Shown here piece by piece: positions 24,001 through 38,100 of a stretch of 64,000 bases of DNA. The DNA is taken from contig NC_092678.1 of the NCBI RefSeq assembly GCF_964355755.1, positions 11,506,922-11,570,921 of the forward strand, given 5' to 3'. The notes beneath the pieces are model-generated. The model did no database searches and was not told the origin of the DNA. It was given only the letters and a program-made list of their open reading frames with translations. This DNA comes from Antedon mediterranea. Taxonomy: Eukaryota > Echinodermata > Crinoidea > Comatulida > Antedonidae. Within the stretch, counting starts at the first letter, position 1. Every line of letters begins with the position of its first letter. The position numbers were made by a program, and so were the translations under genes.

Positions 24001-27000
24001 GTAATAATAATTCAGTAATAATATGCACTATTATATTAGGACTGAAGACAATAAAATAATCATGATGACGTAATTAGGTTATATGCATTACTACGTGCGT
24101 AGCGCATATAACGCTTGCGTACGCGCGCTTAAAATGTTCAAAATTGTCAAAATTTATTTTCGATGAAATTAGAGTACGTTTCAAGCAATTTTAAGCGTTT
24201 AAAAAATTGCCATGAGTGCGCAGATTTTTGCACGCGCACTGCGCGTTATACGTTAATGCGCACTCTTTTTGTCCGATTTCGGTTGTACAACCTTTCTTTA
24301 ATAATATCATCATATTTTATTCACTTTTCAACGCGTAATTGCCTTATACGAGCACGTCAAAAGTGACAGGCTAAGCACGTGTAAGTTAACAAAATGGTGA
24401 AAATATGCTAAATTTTAAAATTAATATAGATCGTCAGAATGCTCGGGAACACATATTTTTTATTTCATTTTCTTGAAGTGTATGTATCTTATGTATGATT
24501 TATTATTAAACTAAGGGAACAAAAGTTGATTAAGCCATAATTAATTGCATATTAAAAAATTCATTTCGACAATCAAACAAATTATGACATTTTCTTAGGC
24601 CAAAATAACAAACTTAACATTAACTTTCTTCCTTCAAAAGTTCATATATTAAAGTTAAAAGTATATAGTTTGACAGTGCATCATTTTTGTACATTTTTAG
24701 AGATGTCATCATAGTAAAAAATTATAATTCATTGCGGTATGTAATAATCTATCTGCACCAAAGTGGTTACTGCATAGTAAATACACAGAGGAATTTTTCT
24801 ACAATTTTTAGTCAGTTGTGTATGGCTTGGTGGTGTGTGCTCGTGTCTATGGCACTCAAGGTACAGAGATCGAGTCTCACCTTGGGAAACGAAATAAGAT
24901 TTTTTTTTTATTATCCGTTTTGTTTGTTCAAATTTATTTCTTAGTGTATATATTATACACATGATTTATAATGAAATCTAGATAAAAAATAACTTATGTC
25001 TTTATTATTATGTAACAGCAAATGTGGTTTATGACATTATACGCAGAGGGATCTTTGATCGGATTGTGATACCGGCTATTGTATTCGCGTTAGCAAGGTC
25101 CTATCATATATTATAAATAATTAAAGAATCTGAGAAAATCAATGAATCAAAATATCTTTTAAAAATCAATTATCTTTATTTAAATCAATGCATATAACCT
25201 ATAATTCGTCATAGTGACGAATTAAATCTAGTTTATTTATTCTTTCCTTAGCACTATTTTGTCCGTGAATTATCTTGGCATCAGTTTCATCTAGCTAAGT
25301 CAATTTTTCAGAGTATATTCCTTATGGCCAGGAATCGATGTGGTTATGTTTTCATGGTGCGCAATCAAACATTACGCAGTCTACGCGCGATTTAACGAAA
25401 TCACGTTTGTAATCATATCTTCACAAGCATGAATCACTTTTAAACAAAATTTGGTACTCACAAATTTCAGGTCATATTTCATCATATAGCAATACAATCA
25501 CGTGCGTAGCGCATATAATGTATGCGTACGCACGCTTAAAATGTTCAAAATTGTCAGAATTTATTTTCGACGTTTCAGGCAATTTTAAGCGTTTAAAAAA
25601 TTGCCATGAGTCCGCAGATTTTTGCACGCGCACTGCGCGTTAAACGTTGATTTGCACTGTTTTTGTCCGATTACTGTTGTATAACTTTTCTTTAATAATA
25701 TCATCATATTTTATTCACTTTTCAACGCGAAACAGCGTTATACGAGCACGTGTAAGTTAACAAAATGGTGAAAATATGCTAAATTTTAAAATTAATATAT
25801 ATCGTTAGAATGCTCAGGAACACCAATTGTCTTGAAGTGTTTGTATCATATGTATGATTTATTATGAAATTAAGATAAAAACACAAATATGGTTTATGAC
25901 ATTATATACGCAGAAGGATCTTTGATCGGATTATGATACCGGCTATTGTATTTGCGTTGGCAAGATGCTATCATATATTAATTATAAATAACTAAAGATT
26001 CTGAGAAAATCAATCAATCAATATATCTTAAATCAATCAATTATCTTTATTTAAATTAATGCATATAACCTATAATTCGTCATAGTGACGAATTAAATCT
26101 AGTTTAATTTTTTGATTTTGTATGACATTAGTGACATTAATCATTTTGTTCCATTCAATGGTACATCTCAATACAATGGCCAGTAATTAATCATTTTGTT
26201 CCATTCAATGGTACAACTCAATACAATGGCCAGTAATCAATCATTTTGTTCCATTCAATGGTACAACTCAATGCAATGGCCAGTAATTAATCATTTTGTT
26301 CCATTCAATGGTACAACTCAATACAATGGCCAGTAATTAATCATTTTGTTCCATTCAATTGTACAACTCAATACAATGGCCAGTAATTAATCATTTTGTT
26401 CCATGGTATATAAAGTTGGTTCGTACTTTCGGTACTGATTTTAACCATCTGATGTAACCATGTTTACTAATTAAATTGAGTTAGATAATTAGTTATTGAC
26501 AATTAAAACGAATTTAGGTTCAACGATTTGCCCCAAATAGGGGTGTTTCGTGGTCGTGGTATACACTGACTAATGGATGTCCAACTTGAAAAATACCCGC
26601 AGACAATAATGCGAGGATGCTTCGCATTTTCCTATCTCCTCCTACGATAATTGTTTTTAATAGCTGAAAACCGGTTGAACAGCTCGAGTACAGCATCATA
26701 ATGTTGAAGACAGGCCGATTTTCTTTAAAAAATACTATTTTGATAGATTTAATATACGTTTATACAAATGTTTTGATCTGCGATAAATGGAACATTCCAG
26801 TCTCTGTTCCACAAGTGTCTATTCCCTCAGGCGTCGTAAAGACAAGTACAGTCATAACAGAAATTCGATCCATTTTTTTCCAATCTGTGGAATCTTTTTT
26901 TTTAACGCATAATGAGCTAGCCTTTCCAGTCGCCGTCTATTATGTACAATCAACTTTATTATTGCAGTTAAACCACCACCAACACACCACCCTCCCCTCA

Positions 27001-30000
27001 CTGGCATGAGTAGCGTTGTAAAGTCAGTAGAGGACAGGTCTACAGTACGAAGGATCACATGCCCTAAACGCAGAACAACTTTGGTGGTTAGGAAACAACT
27101 TAAGTATGAATTGGCTCTAAGAAACAATTGACCATTAGACCTACTAATTAAGTTGAGTTAGATAATTATTTATTGACGATTAAAGCGAATTTACGATTTG
27201 CCCCGAATAGAGGTGTTTACTTTATTACTGACAGTTCCTTCTAAACGTTTGTATTAATAATGTAAAAAAATATAAACGTCGTATTAGTGATGTATCGTTA
27301 CATGTACTGTACTATTTCAATTGACTATGATGGTGACAGTTTCAACAAAGTATTAAATCGCAATGTTTTACTGTGTTTAGTGGTATATTATTTGTAAAAC
27401 ATGAAAACAATTAATATTTCGTTACTAAATCGATAAAGAATATATTTAAAAATTGTTCGTCTTTGCACCCATCCTCTTCCCCATCCCTCAACCCTAATGT
27501 TAGGCCTACATACAAAACACAAATTCAGTTTGTTTCTTATTTTATGACAAGTATCTTTTTCGGAAGTAATTCCCAGGGTGCTAATTTTAGTTGAGTACAT
27601 AAATCACCATGTCTATTTATTCGTTCCTGTAAACGACATATATTATTGTCCTGCATGTACATTTGAAGTCACCAGTTTTTTTAACGCTGAAATTATTATG
27701 TATTCGAGAACCATCTGTAGACACGACCTAGATGGTACGCGAACGAAGCGAGCGTACCATCTAGTGGTTAGTAATTAATCATTTTGTTCCATTCAATAGT
27801 ACAACTCAATACAATGGTTAGTAATTAATCATTTTGTTCCATTCAATAGTACAACTCAATACAATGGTTAGTAATTAATCATTTTGTTCCATTCAATGGT
27901 ACAACTCAATACAATGGCCAATAATTAATCATTTTGTTCCATTCAATGGTACAACTCAATACAATGGTTAGTAATTAATCATTTTGTTCCATTCAATGGT
28001 ACAACCCAATACAATGGTTAGTAATTAATCATTTTTTTCCATTCAATGGTACAACTCAATACAATGGCCAGTAATTAATCATTTTGTTCCATTCAATGGT
28101 ACAACTCAATACAATGGCCAGTAATTAATCATTTTGTTCCATTCAATGGTACAACTCAATACAATGGTTAGTAATTAATCATTTTGTTCCATTCAATGGT
28201 ACAACTCAATACAATGGCCAGTAATCTATACATTGTGGTGTCTATTGCTCTGTATCCAAAATGTGAGCACCACCTTTTTTTCATGTCCTTGAAGTGGCAC
28301 GTTTTAAATTGGTATAAAAAAAAAACTTTAGGATGATATATTAAGTTATAACCATATTTTAATTTTTTTTTTTAATTTAATGGAAATCTTTACATTTTTT
28401 ATTATGTATAGAATTCGATGTGGTAATCAAGAAAGTCTTATACATTTATTGCTTGGTGTTGATTCTATTCAGGTAAAACCTATGTAATAATATATTATTG
28501 AGGCTTTTCACATAAAGTTTGGTTCAAACTTATTAGACAAATTTGACCAATCACAGTGCAATGGATCATCTTAACTCTTGCATCTGATTGGTCAACTCAC
28601 TTGCAAGTGGGAACCAGCTTTAATGTTAACAGTGTTTACAATAAGTGCATCTCATTAAGGTACTTCAAATGAACACTCGGTATTAGTTGAACAAGGACTA
28701 TTTAATATTTTACAACTGACTGTATTGAGTAATACATCTAAATTTAGACCCACCTAAATTTATGTTCCCCTTTTTGAAACATCATAAACTATTCACATGT
28801 ACAAAAATTAGAACAAAATGTAACAATTTGTGAGCTTTGTATGAACATGTAAAAACATTTTTGTGTTACATCAATGTAAAGTTTCGGAACAAGTAAGATT
28901 ACATAAAAGTAACACAGCGATACCTGTGTCGTACCCACATATCTTTTTACACTGTGATTACATTACAGTGTATGAAGGCATTGTAACTTGGTTACATGAG
29001 ACATCCATGTAACAATTAGTTACATTTTTTACATTTTGGTTGAATCTGGTATCTTCAACATTTCACCACATGAAATCATAAGCTTTCTTGCAGGCTCTAC
29101 ATACCTAAAAGAGCATAATTATAGTCAAAATAATATCAGTAGGTAAACACTTGTCACATATTGGAATAACATGCTACTGAAGGTATCAGTAGGTAAACAC
29201 TTGTCACATATTGCAATAACATGCTACTGAAGGTATCAGTAGGTAAACACTTTTCACATATTGGAATAACATGCTACTGAAGGTTTTGTAGAATGTCTTG
29301 TGTCCCTCAGCCAAATCTACATAACATTCATTAGAATGGAGTTGTTATTACATTTTTCTTTTTTTATTAGAAACAACTAGTGACAATACTTTTAGAAAAG
29401 TTACCAGAATTGGAGGAGGATGATAGGTAATTTATAATTATTATTAAATAGTGCTTTTTAAAAAAGACTGTTGAACAAGTATATTACTTACATTGTTGTG
29501 AATGTGATTTACTTATTATTTTTATATCCTTTACTTCTGATTAATAGTAACATTGGAATGCTTGTTTTAAACCAGTTCCGATGGTTAGACAAAGTAGTTG
29601 ATAGTAAGGTAAGTTTAACTAGGAAAATAATTTTGTTTCAGGTCGATTTTAAATCAATGCATTTCCCTTTATGCCAATGCCAGTCTGCTTTTAAGTTATT
29701 TCTGGATCAAATTAGGTGTCATCGAAAAATTATTCCAATCCACAGAGACACGTCTCATTGACGGTCTTTCTAATTACCAAACTTCATGAATATTAATGAG
29801 ATACACGTCCACACAACGCGGAACGGTCTAGCACTGGAAGTACGTCGACGCATGCCTCTCCATTCAGAATAATAATCTTCTATTTTTGGAATATACATAC
29901 CACATTTCTTTTTGTTATACTGTATTTATATATGTAGCCTATGCAAGTACTATTTCAATCAAATAATGTTTTGGCCAGACTCGTCAAATCGCTAGCCTCT

Positions 30001-30534
30001 CGGCCTAGGGATTTATAATAGTGAAGAATTATGGAAAAGTAAAATGCAATTTATCACTACAAGCACAGAAACGCACTCATACTGTTTGAGAGCGAAATAC
30101 ACGTGATATACACAGTAGGCTATCTTTTCAAGCTTGAGCGGGAATTTAGAGGTATTTTTATTTTGTAAACAATGCTGTGAACAAATATATTAGTGTATTG
30201 AAAGTAGTGCTGTAGTCGAACAAGAACGAAATACGATACGATCCTATCGGCATCCCTTTTTATTAGACGATTAACTGAACATAGGCCTAGTCTAGTTCTT
30301 ACTTTATTTATTAGAATAGAAGTGTAGCTTGTTCTCCGATGGAACAGTGTTCCTTCAATTACTGCATTTTGCCGGGGTTTCCCATTAATCATCTCAAATT
30401 GTAATTGTGGTTAGTCTAATTGTATGTATCTCCACATGTCATTTCTGTACGCCAGTAATTAAAACCAAATTTGTCTAAAATTACAGACTTTTTAGTGCTT
30501 GCAAACTTTTATATATACACTTTAATATCAAAAC

Positions 30535-30572
<38 letters not shown>

Positions 30573-33500
30573 TTCATACTTATCCAAATGTACTACAAAC
30601 AACCTGGTTTTTGCCTCGGTTTTGGCCGACCTCAGTGTTTTGGCTATCCGTTTAAAGTAGGACCACCGCGACTGTAAAGATGTTGTCACCATTATAAATA
30701 TTTCATTTTAAAAAAATTCCAAAGCGAGTACTTGCCGTCTATTCTATGTAGTTGAGTCTAATGTTATTGAGTCTAATGTTGTTGAGTCTAATGTTGTTGA
30801 GAATAATTTGTCGATGACGCCTTAACCAATTATAGAATCCTGATGTGAAAGGCCTATCTGGACGAACACCAAAGCCCCATGTAATTGATGCAGGCGGCAA
30901 TTATATTTTGCCACAGAGATTTAAAAATGTAAAAAACATGATATATCCAATTACATCAGCCCTGTAGGCGTAATTAATCGCATTTAAACAATCAGTTGTT
31001 CACAATTTGAACAACAGGTTGTCTAGTGTCATTGGTGACCATATTTATTGTTTACTCTCCAGATGTTAGTGAAAAAAGTCTTTGAAATTCTACAAGTTGT
31101 ATCACCTAACTTTCAAAGCCACTTGATACTTACATTGCCAGAAATCATTGAAGATTATCAGAATGAGGAAGTTGCTAGATACTTACAGTAAGTATAATTT
31201 GTCAGACAATGCTGAAGCTGCTATTCTAATGAAGTACTGTATAATTTTTAAAATATTTAGAAAAATAATGTCATTTTCCATTCAAAGCATTGTTGATAGC
31301 TGTAACAGTATTATAAGATTGACTGGTCTGTTTATTTATTTTGCTTTTTTTAAACCTTTTTAGAGAGCTATTGGTTGAAAACCATCAGTTGGCCATTCCT
31401 ATCATCGATGCTTTGTCAAACATGCAGTTGGATGCAGATCAAGTACAAGAGGTTGTAGTTACATAGAAATCAAGAAAATTATTATGAATAGATTATGAGA
31501 TGAGTCATTATACCCCTAATTTGAGTGAGTGAGTGGCCGAGCGGTTAAGACAGTGGAACCGTAATCACGTAGCCATAACATCGGCAGGGGTTCGAGGCTC
31601 ACTCACTCCATGGTTCTGGTGGTAGAACGAGTCTTCTCGGATAAGGACTATAAACCGTAGGTCCAGTGTACACAACTTGCTCGTGTGCACTTTAAAGAAC
31701 CTAGTACATCTTTCGAGACGAGTAGGGGGTTACCCCGGTGTATTAGTACATCACAGCCACTGATCACCAACTGGGCCCTCTGGGAGACCAGTCTTTGACT
31801 GAAGAGATCACCCAGTATAAAGATAAAACAAACAAACAAACAATTTGAAAACCAACTGAAGACAATATTTACAAAGAATACATATAAGAATAATCAATCG
31901 ACAATGTTTACATTATATGAACACATAGAACATGTATGAGGTGAAATATTGACTGTTACATTTAACGAGGTGAAGCTCAGTGGAAGTCAAGTCAATCTTT
32001 CAACAAATCAAATATTCTCTTCTTTTAACAAATAAAAAACATTCCTTATTTGTTTTATAACACACATACATACTATGAATTATTTCAACAACATAGACCT
32101 AGCCTACCCTCTATATCCTACCCACTTTAGGTTAAGTAGAATATATTGAATCGCATGTATCGATTGTAAAAAATGCACTACATCTATTATATATGCAGTA
32201 TATACATCATGACATACATGGTGCCCTACTCCATAGGAAAGCACTACTTTTGTCTTGTGAAATGTTATAGTTTCAGCCTTCCGTCCATTTGTGGCATTGT
32301 CTGTCTTTTTTTTTACAATAAAAAATATACCATGTAAAAATTATATTAGATTATAAAAAATGTAAAGATGGAAATTATTTATTGAATGATTCTTTAAAAT
32401 TATTGATGCACATGTAATAATGAGTGAACCTGTAATAAATTAGTTTTATAATATCTTATCTATATTATATTTCTATATTGTTTTCAGGCCCAGAATGCTG
32501 CCATAAATATTTTAGAATCTGCATCTACTGACAGTTTAGCTGTGATTGTTAGATTTATACTATTATCAGTTGCATCCAATACTGAATTCAATGTAAGTTA
32601 TTTGTGTATTATTTTGCAGTGTTATCTCTAAATTTATTCATTTTAGTTGCATTTTGTAATGTATTTTTTTGTGCTATATCAAAATACATATTATTATGTT
32701 ATGTTATATTACAGGTTATTAGTTCACTACGATCACACCTTGACTTGCAATTCAACATGGTTCCAATGATTTCATCAACACCAGCAAGAAAATTAACAGA
32801 AGGGTACAGTTGTAATTTTTTAGAACACTTGATATTTTGTACACTTTTTTCTTTTTAAAATTAATTATTTGGCAGAACCTGTTGTTGCTGTACTACAGGT
32901 ATATAAGAAAGATCTAATTTAACTTTAAAATTTAGGTTGGTTTGTGTATATACTTCATAGTTACAGTAGTCTGTATTACCGTAGTAGTTTCACTATTATA
33001 TCAATTGTATTAATAATACACTTTTGTGACAAACAGTTCTTTTCTCTTTTATTTGCAGAAATAAAAAACATGAGAACAGTGATGGGTTTCTTATCTTGGA
33101 TACTATCCATAGAGTGTTAAGGTTTAATGCTGTTGTGGCTAATGGCTTCCTAAAAGTGAGTAAAATGAGAATCTGGAATTTATGAACTTGCGGCAAAAAC
33201 GTCATACATAATGAACAGGTAGCTAGTGACAACCCGTCCAGGCGCGTCAATAGCCTTTCCACACTGTGTGTTGATTTTTTTATGATTTTTTGTGCTTTAT
33301 TTTACAAATAATTTTATTTGTGACAGGTCATAAAACATGTGTTTGTCGATGCCTAGTGCCTGTAACATAACACCCTTTAATTTGTTTTCCAATTTAATCT
33401 CAAATAATGTTTCAAAATATTACAGTTTATATATTATTATTATATATTGCACTGTTGTCCCATTCACAGTAGAAACAAGGTTATGCTCAGATTCACGTTT

Positions 33501-35142
33501 TAGTGATACAATATCCATATTATAGAATGTGTTTTCTAATATAATAATATAATATATATTATAAAATATGATGAAGGGCTAGTGTTGCCCGAAAGCTCTG
33601 CTAACTTTTCTGCCGTTTTTACTTCTCGTTTTGATTCTCCATTGAGATCCAGCCACTGATACCCACAGCATTGTCATTTTTTCAGTAATTTGCCTTTAAG
33701 TTTATAAAATAATATTATATATAAACGTAATATTTGTTATTTAATGTAATGCCGTTATTCAGTGTCAAAAGATTGAAAACAAGGTATTATAACTAAATCT
33801 TTATACCATCACAGGCAATTGGAGATGTTGACAGCGCAGATGGACATATGGTACAGTTTACATTTCTACTTTATAAAACGTGTTCAAGAACTTGTGAACA
33901 AAAAGTATATGAATATATATATATATCATTGAAAATAATTAATATTAAATCTTGCTACTTAATTCCTTTTTTAAATATTGTGTAATGTAAATTTCCTAAT
34001 ATATTTTTCTCATAATTAATGTTAATGTTGGTGATTGATATTTTGTATCATAGGTTTTAGATGTGTATGTGATTTTGATGTTATATTCCAATGTGAATTA
34101 CAAGAAGTTGGTACTTACCATGTTAAGTAACAAAATACGTAATGGTTTAATTACTATTGCTCTACTGCAAACTGCATTGATTTCCTACCCACAAGTGAGT
34201 AGTATCAAATTTTCTGCCAACATAAAATGCTAAACTTTGCATCACAATAAAATGTTTTCAAAATTGGATAAAATTAATTGGTTCCATATTGTTATTACTA
34301 TCAATTCTAGCCAAAGATAAAACAGGTCTCCCTCTGATCAAAGACTGCTTTTGTGACCCAGGTTTTAGTGGTCTTTGGTCTCTAATTAGAATCCCTCTAA
34401 CTAAAGACCGGCACTGGAAAGTGGTATTTAAATTACACTATTTAGAGGGAAATTAAATGTCAGAATTGTTATCTTACTCCTAGACATTTAAGTGTAAAAA
34501 TATGATGAACCTAGAACAGATTTGTAGTTTAGTACATGGTATGCAGAACTAATAAAAAATATTTCAAGGTCATAAAATATGGTTGAAAAGGCTAGGTCAC
34601 TGAGTTCGTGGATTTTGTAGTAAACAAAAGCTATACATGCTAGACGATAACAATCTTTAATCACATTATTCACATGTTTAGTTGGATGAGAAGGAAATAA
34701 AACATAGCTTCTCATAGAATAATAGGTAAATAGGTAGTCACTCAAAAGAATGTTTTCATAAAAATGATCTGTTAATGACAGAAATGACATTCCTGCTTAG
34801 TAACATTCACGCTGTTTAATCGTGGTCAAGGACAATGGAGTCTGGTATCATTATTGTAACATTTATCTTGTCTTATTAACGTGTTATCTGCCATAGCCTA
34901 TATTTATCATCTAACTTAATTCTAACTTTAAGCCAATCACAATTTAGCTAATTGTTAATGTACTAATTTCACATTTAACATAAACTGTACTACTATTTTT
35001 TTTATAGGTTTTTAAAGATCACATTGGTTGTATTGTCAGTTTGGCTGAATACATGATAAAATGCAAAGATAACTCAATGTGCTTGTTTGCTACAAACATG
35101 CTGCAATTGTCATTCATCTCACTTGATATGTTTTGTAGACAG
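21088..35142 (+). CDS. FANCD2: FANCD2 exons 1-16 (N-terminal alpha-solenoid)
   Basis: These exons encode about residues 1-447. The start [12 protein letters not shown] is basic, like the nuclear-localising N terminus of the family. Exon 6 encodes [13 protein letters not shown] and exon 8 encodes [13 protein letters not shown], both matching highly conserved FANCD2 segments. Exon 10 encodes the [15 protein letters not shown] stretch and exon 11 the [13 protein letters not shown] helix. Exon 14 is only 36 nt (12 codons). Intron 5 is the largest here (4.48 kb) and is filled with repeats. The ATG at 21088 is preceded by ttacag at 21071-21076, which could be a splice acceptor, so the true transcription start may lie further upstream. 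Confidence 0.93.
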
Positions 35143-38100
35143 GTAAGTACTAACATACAGTATTTGACCCTTTCAATCAGACATAAAGGCCGGTAGCCCT
35201 TGGAGTCCTGAGTACAAAAGTGCATATAAAAAATAAAATATAAAAGTAACCGTATATACAGTATGATGACAATTTAAAATGGACCTAAAATGGATTAATT
35301 GGAAATATATTCATATCCCTCCAATAGACAATTTGTAGTTTTTTGGCTATAGTTTTTGAAATCTACGGAGTATTTAAAAAAAAATTGCTTGTGCTTTTGA
35401 AAAAGCCTATTTAGAATTTTTTAAATAAAATTATTACCGTATAAATGATTATTCATCAAGTAAATGATGATTTAAAATCTCAAAATCAATGGGTTTTTTC
35501 CTGGAAATACAGTACCGACAGCCTGGCAACGTTTTCCGAGATACAGAGTGCATATGCAGCGATGCATATCCATATTTTTCTGTTCATGTGTATTTGTTTA
35601 TTGTTTGTAATTTATACTTCTAAAATGTGTTTTTAGTATAGAAGAATTAGATAGTAATATAAGCTGATAATTTATTTGTCATGAATCGGGAAGTTTGAAG
35701 AAGAATTTTATTCATATTTTACTTTGGCTAGACAATGAGCAGCAAGTTGAAATGGCTTAGGCTTTGTGAAACAGAGCCTGGCATGGGTGATGGATTGACG
35801 GCTGGATAAACTCAGGGACCTAGTATACAAATAGTTACTGGGCTAAGGGGGCACGGTAAAAAATATAGCCCTCAGTGATCTGTACTAAATTACTTTTTAC
35901 CATGCCTCGATGTTTGTGAAAAAGATGCTATATACAAACCTTTAATTTAATCAATAAAGTGTCCTGCAAAAACCCAAGTGAAAGCAGAAATCACCCAGTT
36001 ATAATAACAGTCGGGATACTTGGAACACCATTGAAATCACATTAGGCATTAGGATTTTGCAGTCTTTTTCCTTTTAAAATATTTTAAACAGGAGTACATA
36101 ATTGTTTTATCTTTTGATTTGTGCTCAACCATGATAATGATAGAAATGCTTTGATGCTACAACCATTATACTACTTTTCTTTCATCATTAATGTTGTACT
36201 GAAGGAGGTGATTGGCTTGCTTGTTAGTCATGTGGGTAGTGGTGTACCTGAAATGTCTGATACTTGCCTTAACATTTTAAAAAATCTTGTTGAAGAAAAT
36301 GTTGAGAGCGTTGAACCATTCTCAGCTTTTATAAAGGTGGGTTCTTTTTAGGTTTTCTTAAAATCTGTAAATCTTATAGTAGTTTCAATAATTACATTGG
36401 ATTAAGTTACGAATTAAAACAGTAGAATTAAAGAAAATCCTCCGCATATCTTACTTACTACTTATATACTATGTATATCTTACTTACTACTTATATACTA
36501 TGTATATCTTACTACTTATATACTATGTATATCTTACTACTTATATACTATGTATATCTTACTACTTATATACTATGTATATCTTACTACTTATATACTA
36601 TGTATATCTTACTACTTATATACTATGTATATCTTACTACTTATATACTATGTATATCTTACTACTTATATACTATGTATATCTTACTACTTATATACTA
36701 TGTATATCTTACTTACTACTTATATACTATGTATATCTTACTTACTACTTATATACTATGTATATCTTACTACTTATATACTATGTATATCTTACTACTT
36801 ATATACTATGTATATCTTACTACTTATATACTATGTATATCTTACTTACTACTTATATACTATGTATATCTTACTTACTACTTATATACTATGTATATCT
36901 TACTTACTACTTATATACTATGTATATCTTACTACTTATATACTATGTATATCTTACTACTTATATACTATGTATATCTTACTACTTATATACTATGTAT
37001 ATCTTACTTACTACTTATATACTATGTATATCTTACTTACTACTTATATACTATGTATATCTATCTTACTACTTATATACTATGTATATCTATCTTACTA
37101 CTTATATACTATGTATATCTTACCACTTATATACTATGTATATCTTACTACTTATATACTATGTATATCTTACTTACTACTTATATACTATGTATATCTT
37201 ACTATACTATGTATATCTTACTACTTATATACTATGTATATCTTACTACTTATATACTATGTATATCTTACTTACTACTTATATACTATGTATATCTTAC
37301 TACTTATATACTATGTATATCTTACCACTTATATACTATGTATATCTTACTACTTATATACTATGTATATCTTACTTACTACTTATATACTATGTATATC
37401 TTACTACTTATATACTATGTATATCTTACTTACCACTTATATACTATGTATATCTTACTACTTATATACTATGTATATCTTACTACTTATATACTATCTA
37501 TCTTACTACTTATATACTATGTATATCTTACTTACTACTTTACCGGACATATATACTGTGTATATGTTACTTACTACTTACCGGACATATATACTGTGTA
37601 TATCTTACTTACTACTTACCGGACATATATACTGTGTATATCTTACTTACTACTTACCGGACATATATACTGTGTATATCTTACTTACTACTTACCGGAC
37701 ATATATACTGTGTATATCTTTCTTACTACTTACCGGACATATATACTGTGTATATCTTACTTACTACTTACCGGACATATATACTGTGTATATCTTTCTT
37801 ACTACTTACCGGACATATATACTGTGTATATCTTACCGGACATACCCAAACTTGTTACAAGCCAAAATCCTCAAAATTATATCTCCTCCACCCCCTGCCC
37901 CCATTTTAAAGCATTGTAGTAGGCCTAGGTATAATCTTTATATCTTTTATGAAATTGTATATTTTATATAATAATCAATTGTTTCTGTATTCAGAAATGT
38001 TTTCAAAACTAAAATAGCTTCCATTTTAAAAGGCCACCATTTTTTCAAATGTCTCAAATTAATACTCACAGGCATGACAAACATAAACAATACTTTTGAA

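Noticed and set aside
24687-24962. Small open frames on both strands near 24.7-25.0 kb
   Set aside because: They lie in a dispersed repeat with two other copies in the window in which the frames are not kept.
26136-28225. CRISPR-like array of regularly spaced repeats
   Set aside because: Units are contiguous 50-bp minisatellite copies without unique spacers, in an animal intron.
36471-37971. Three overlapping plus-strand open frames of about 470 codons
   Set aside because: They are the three frames of a 25/29-bp minisatellite in a FANCD2 intron; the repeat unit, not selection, keeps them open.
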